From assembly GCF_000005505.3 (NCBI RefSeq), contig NC_016131.3:70134355-70198354 (forward strand): DNA of 64,000 nt, read 5' to 3'. The first letter of the stretch is position 1. The number at the start of each line of letters is the position of its first letter. The notes under the pieces were generated by a model. It did no database searches. It saw only the letters and a list, made by a program, of their open reading frames with translations, and was not told the DNA's origin. The position numbers and the translations under genes were made by a program. Positions 59,331 to 64,000 of this stretch are shown here, piece by piece. Origin of the DNA: Brachypodium distachyon (lineage: Eukaryota; Streptophyta; Magnoliopsida; Poales; Poaceae).

Positions 59331-60053
59331 GTCCGCCTCTCGCCTCGTCTCCTCCACGGCGACTGCGTTTCTTTCTCCAAGGAGCGAGAAGGGCGAAAGG
59401 GTAGTAAACGAGCACACAGAAAAGGGGGTGAATTCTTTTAAAACAGGGGCACACACCGAAGGGGGTGTTAGAATTGGGGGAGGGTTTGTGCGTAGTATTC
59501 GAGCGACCAATTCCAAGACTATCCAAATTTGAGCTGGAGAGCAACCAATACCAATTTTGAATTATGTCCCTAAATGTCTGCATCCAAAAAGGATTTAACT
59601 TTGTATCCTATAAGGTACCGTTTGGTGTGGTAAAGCAAATTCAGAAAACAATACCCAAATTCTTTTTTATTCGACATTGGTTTGACATTTATTTTCTCCC
59701 TTTAATGTCTAATATTGTGGGCCATGAATCCCAATAAAACCTCATGAATAAAACGTGTTCCAAACCAGGTTTGGTTTCAAGCGAATATATCCTGAGCAAC
59801 CCACGCACTATCTCCATCGCGAGAAAAGATATACGGCATAATTTCGTTTGCACTAAGAAAAGTCACAAAGAAAACGTGTCCAAGGAGCTCGGGCGCTAGC
59901 CTGTTTAATTTCCAGGCTACAAGTCCAAGTCAAAACTCACAAATAACATTTTTCAGTATCTGCATCAATGAGATTTCCGATGAAACTATATAAAATTTCA
60001 ATCATTTGAAGCTAATTTGAGATTGATCCTCGTTGTGCCATGGTCCAATTATG

Positions 60054-60162
60054 TACTACCTCCCCCCGTTCCTAAAATCTTGTCGTGAGTTTGACCTGAA
60101 ACTTTTTTTTTAGAAACAATTTGAACTAAAACCACGACAAGAATTTAGGAACGGTGGGAGTA
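60054..60162. mobile_element. Stowaway MITE (Icarus-like), 109 bp
   Basis: TACTACCTCCCCCCGTTCCTAAA at the left and TTTAGGAACGGTGGGAGTA at the right. Inner arms TCTTGTCGTG / CACGACAAGA are inverted. Confidence 0.8.
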
Positions 60163-61800
60163 GTCACTTTGTCGTCGTCAACCTGCAAGAGCCTAAAAAA
60201 AATCCAAGGTACACATTTCATCAATTAATTTTCAAACTAGCTAGTTAAGTAGATTGAATGAGACATGCTCTTTTCATTCATGTATTTTTGTTTCATAATA
60301 ACATGCTTTTCAAATGAGGAGCTAATGGTGTAATTGTCTTGAATTTTCGAAATATCATGAACTTTGAACATGCTAGACATGCACTTTCATTGATTTTAAA
60401 TTTTGAATGTACATGAATTGTGGAAAATACACAGTAACACATTTGTATGAAATTTAAGGATAACATGGATTTATTATGAGACGTGCGCTTTCCAGTAACT
60501 TGGATCGTCAAATTCATAACATTAATTATTCACTTAAATGTATTGCTCGTGCATTCTGAATTTCAATACTCCATGAGTGTTGACGAAACACATGCTTTTA
60601 TTTCATTTGCCTTATTAGTTCCCAACACATAACATGGATTCTCGAATGAGGTGTGCACTTTTAATTCTTTTGTGATTTTCATACGATCATTAATTCTGAA
60701 TGAGTGTACGTCTCGTTCATTTGGAAGTTCCAACGGTGCATACAATTTAACGAGTGAAATTTTCAGGAAAAGGATGAGATTTGGTTCCCGTGTCTTTTTT
60801 TCTTTCTCATTCGCAATCAAACGTAAACACATTGCTCTCCAACAGACATCCATTTAAGTGTAAAAACAAATACTCAGCCAATAAATGCAAGACATAACCC
60901 CATATGTCCACATACACCTACTCCTATATGTAACCATGTCTGGTGCTTCCGGTTTGTTAAATTTGATGGTCTCCCAAAGAGGCAAGCAGCTCCTACAGCG
61001 AAGCACACGAGCTACATGTCCATGCACTTCTCCCATGAGAATCCAAATAGCAGCACAGATTAAGGAGGGGTGGTCAATCATGTTCATGCGTGATAGACAA
61101 AGCTTGGCAAGAAGCAAAGGACTCCAGCCGCTTTCCGGCGAGCCCGACGGCTCGGGAATCTCCAGCCGTCCAGCACGAGTACTACGTAAGAATGCACGCA
61201 GTACACGTCACATTTATCCTGTCCAGGTTGTGTTTCCGGGCGCGCAAATACGTCCAGACTCGAGAGATTTGGATGGCGAAGCCGAAGAGAGTTTCTTGGT
61301 GCTTTGCGAGCGCACCAGTCCAATTCTTTGGGAGGGGACCCAGGGCCAAAGGGGGGCACGTATGAGGGGATCGTGTACCCGGTGCTCGTCCTTTATTTTA
61401 TTTTGAGCAACTTGTTGTTCGACGTCGTCTGCACGTCGATTGGGCGGTCCAGTTGTGTGAGGGCAGGGTTGCGTAGGCGGTTGTATTCTTGCGGCGGAGA
61501 GTATTGTACGTGCGTGCCTGCGTGCTTTGGACTGTCCAGTCAAGTAGGTTTTGGAGGGGCAACGATTCTAGATAAGGGTTTGAGGAACAGAGACCTTTGT
61601 TTTGGGAACAAGTGGATTTTACATATCTGCCGCAGAAACAACAAGTGGATTTTAGTACATATCTACCGCGGAAACGGTGAATGTTACTTCATCCGTTCAA
61701 GTATTCAAGGCTTATCTCTCAAAATGTGATTTACAAATCCAAAGCCCGGAAAAAAAATACTCTAGAAATTTATTAAGTAGAAGAGAGTTGACCTAATTTA

Positions 61801-62073
61801 TACTACATCCGTCCGCCAAAGAGTGTACGTCGGGATTTTCAAAAAAATTAAGCATTCGGATAGAAAATGCATTTAGAAGATGCCAACCATCCTCTTTAAT
61901 TCTCCCACCTCCCATGAGTTAAATGCATGAATAAATGTTATTGGTTTTGATTTCCATGTAACGAGAGAGAAACAATTTTTCTTAGTCTGAAGTGTTTTGG
62001 ACAGAGAGAAGTACACTCTTTTGTGGACAAATTTGAAATCCAAACGTACACTTATTTGTGGACGGAGGAAGTA
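61801..62073. mobile_element. Stowaway-like MITE, 273 bp
   Basis: TACTACATCCGTCCGCCAAAGAGTGTACG at the left; the right end read in reverse gives TACTTCCTCCGTCCACAAATAAGTGTACG-like sequence. An incomplete second element with CTTCATCCGTTCAAG lies just left (about 61688-61770). Confidence 0.7.
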
Positions 62074-62099
62074 TAAAAAAACAATAGAAAACATTAAGG

Positions 62100-63885
62100 T
62101 GCGGCCCCCTTTAAAAGGAAAATTGGGTCCAAAACTACAAAGACAATAAGGTCACATCGTTGACACATCACGAGACCAGACGCAAACGACAAACACACCA
62201 GATTCAGGCCGCAGTCCCAAGCACATCGACTCACACGTGAGCCGTGGTGCCACATGGTGTGAGGACCTCGCAGCCCACATCCAGGGTGGCTGCTTCAATG
62301 TGTAGGCAGCTAAAATCCTCAGTTCGTGTCGACCAGGCCGACGAACACACCGCCCTCTGTTTTGCAGTACAATTATGTCAGTCAAATACATCAATGAAAA
62401 CGTTTTGCCCTATAAAGCTAGCCATTTTTTTCTTTTCATCGCACCAACCGGACGACACTGTCCAAATGAAGCAGAGAAAAACACCCCAAAATATACGCCG
62501 CCAGAGTACAACTCAATCTAGCGGTAAGCTAGAAAAGGGGTAACCAAAAGAGTACGTCCATCCACTTCGCAAGACTACTCTTTGAATTGTTACTCGTCGC
62601 TCATCCATTATATGTGTAATACATACACGAATTACATTCTTTTGATTACAAATAATTAAATAAATGTGATTGGATTCATATATTGTGTTATAACTGTTGC
62701 TTAGTACAGTATTTAGCAGAAACTTGAGGATATGTGACCGCGAACATTTAAATAACTAATGTGTACTTATAAAATTTCCTTAACAAAGCATGTGCATTTG
62801 GCTAGTGGAAAAAAAACACAAGATGACTCCGATCATGTCTCTCGTGACTACTCATGAGACATTCGTGAGACCGTGAATCACTCGTCTGGATAGGAAAAGA
62901 GACTTGGACTCGCAAATATGCCCCGCCTGTCTGACCATGCGTTGACCCGAGAAATTGACCTGGCCCGTTTATTCAGTTCTTCACGCAGTCGTACCTGTAT
63001 TCAACTTACATTTTCAAATGGGGAAAACGCAATTGCGCTTAACTTGTGTAAAAATTAAACCCAGTAATGTCGCGGCTTAAACTCTCTCTGTGCAGATCAT
63101 TCGAGTCAAACTTTCTGCTTTCCCTTTTTATTATTAATTGAAGGGCCCAGTTAATTAAGAAAAAGAAAACCTTTTCATTCTAGGATCCCCATTGATCGCT
63201 GCACGGAATTATTGAAGCTTTTTTAACATGGACTGTATGCCTGATTGATTGGCCATCGTACGTGCTCGCCTCAAAGCGCTTTGCTGATTTGTTCAAGCGA
63301 AGGCCTAGTATATACAACGGGTTTCAGTTGGGAGCTTACAATAATTCCAAGCAAGTGTTACAAAAACTGCCATTATACATATCCGTGGAGAATCCCCGAG
63401 CATCAGGCAACTGAACCACGAATCTCCAATTCTCCATCGGCTACCCGGAACAACAACAAAAAAGAATCTCCATCGGCGACTTTATTAATATTAATCTCAC
63501 GTCAACTTCAGGAAGCCAATGGATATCATGCTCCCGGTAAGCATACATGCAGCATGCTACATAGAAGTTGTTTTGTTTCTTGCGGGTCGCTTTTATAATT
63601 AAGGGACCGGGCACATGTGAGATTTTTAATCGTACGGTTCATTGCTTACGCAAGTTAGGTCCAGCCTCTGCTAGCTAGCTGCACACGAACACGGGGAATC
63701 TATGGAGTATATTGTTTCCCTCTGCTATATATATATATATAACGCCTCTATTTTCTCCACAGAGAGGTACGCAAAATGTCATAAAAAAATAGTTGGAAGG
63801 ATGGAGTTCCGGTGTTTAAGTCAAATTTAAAACAAACACATAATTTTATCCAAAACAATACTCGTCAGACTCATTAATTGTATAA
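62100..63885. other. Intergenic, no gene seen
   Basis: Mostly AT-rich unique-looking sequence with a short (TA)n run at about 63727-63740. Open frames are short and without domains. Confidence 0.5.
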
Positions 63886-63887
63886 CA

Positions 63888-64000
63888 TACTCTCTCCATT
63901 TGAGTTTATAACGCTCCTATTGAAATTCGTGACACACTTTTACCAATAATTATTTAAATTATATTTAGTATATGTACATAAAAGTTATATCATTAGAAAA
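63888..64000. mobile_element. Left part of a Stowaway-like MITE cut by the window end
   Basis: TACTCTCTCCATTTGAGTTTATAACG at 63888 is a terminal repeat followed by AT-rich interior. The right terminus lies beyond the window. Confidence 0.5.

Noticed and set aside
1..64000. CRISPR arrays, operons, prophage or bacterial features
   Set aside because: None present. The sequence is intron-rich plant nuclear DNA, and the regular repeats found are tandem duplications, microsatellites or transposon ends.

Overview
The window is nuclear DNA of a grass, most likely a Pooideae species such as Brachypodium or a Triticeae gene island. The reasons are spliced genes with GT-AG introns, GC-rich first exons, very many Stowaway-type MITEs with TACTCCCTCC ends, Copia/Gypsy LTR pieces, LINE and SINE copies, and a MADS-box gene that reads as the OsMADS47/BM1 ortholog. 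Species cannot be fixed from the sequence alone. All gene models below were built by joining exons by eye at splice sites that keep the reading frame. No alignment or transcript was available.

Layout: (1) 1-4.2 kb, minus strand: 5' two-thirds of a WD40/TPR protein (WDTC1/ASG2-like), with a SINE in an intron. (2) 4.6-7.2 kb: transposon debris (Tourist MITE, Copia LTR+PBS, LINE RNase H). (3) 7.7-16.1 kb, minus: 12-exon gene for a ~1230-aa protein with an ELL/occludin-like C-terminus, a candidate Pol II elongation factor. (4) 16.3-18.4 kb: MITEs and a Gypsy-type LTR. (5) 19.6-22.0 kb, minus: EMB514-like DUF3223 protein with an RGG tail. (6) 23.0-24.3 kb, minus: intronless AED3-type aspartyl protease. 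(7) 26.6-31.4 kb, minus: VPS37 (ESCRT-I), whose 5' intron carries a long inverted repeat. (8) 34.2-42.1 kb, minus: ATG10 (autophagy E2), stretched by LINE and gag fragments in intron 3 and a 4.4-kb DNA-transposon-like insert in the 5' intron. (9) 42.8-44.6 kb: a truncated second copy of the ATG10 5' half, itself hit by a solo LTR. (10) 45.5-52.1 kb, plus: the MADS-box gene with a ~5-kb first intron. (11) 53.1-58.1 kb, minus: TMEM131-like membrane protein. (12) 58.2-64 kb: no confident gene, several MITEs.

The genes are ordinary plant housekeeping and regulatory genes and do not form an operon or cluster. Two trafficking/degradation genes (VPS37, ATG10) are neighbours, but this looks incidental. 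The most unusual structure is the ATG10 locus. A tandem partial duplication preserves what looks like an empty insertion site in one copy and the filled site in the other, and each copy was then hit by a different transposon. The second is the near-perfect ~300-bp-arm hairpin in the VPS37 leader intron, a possible small-RNA source.
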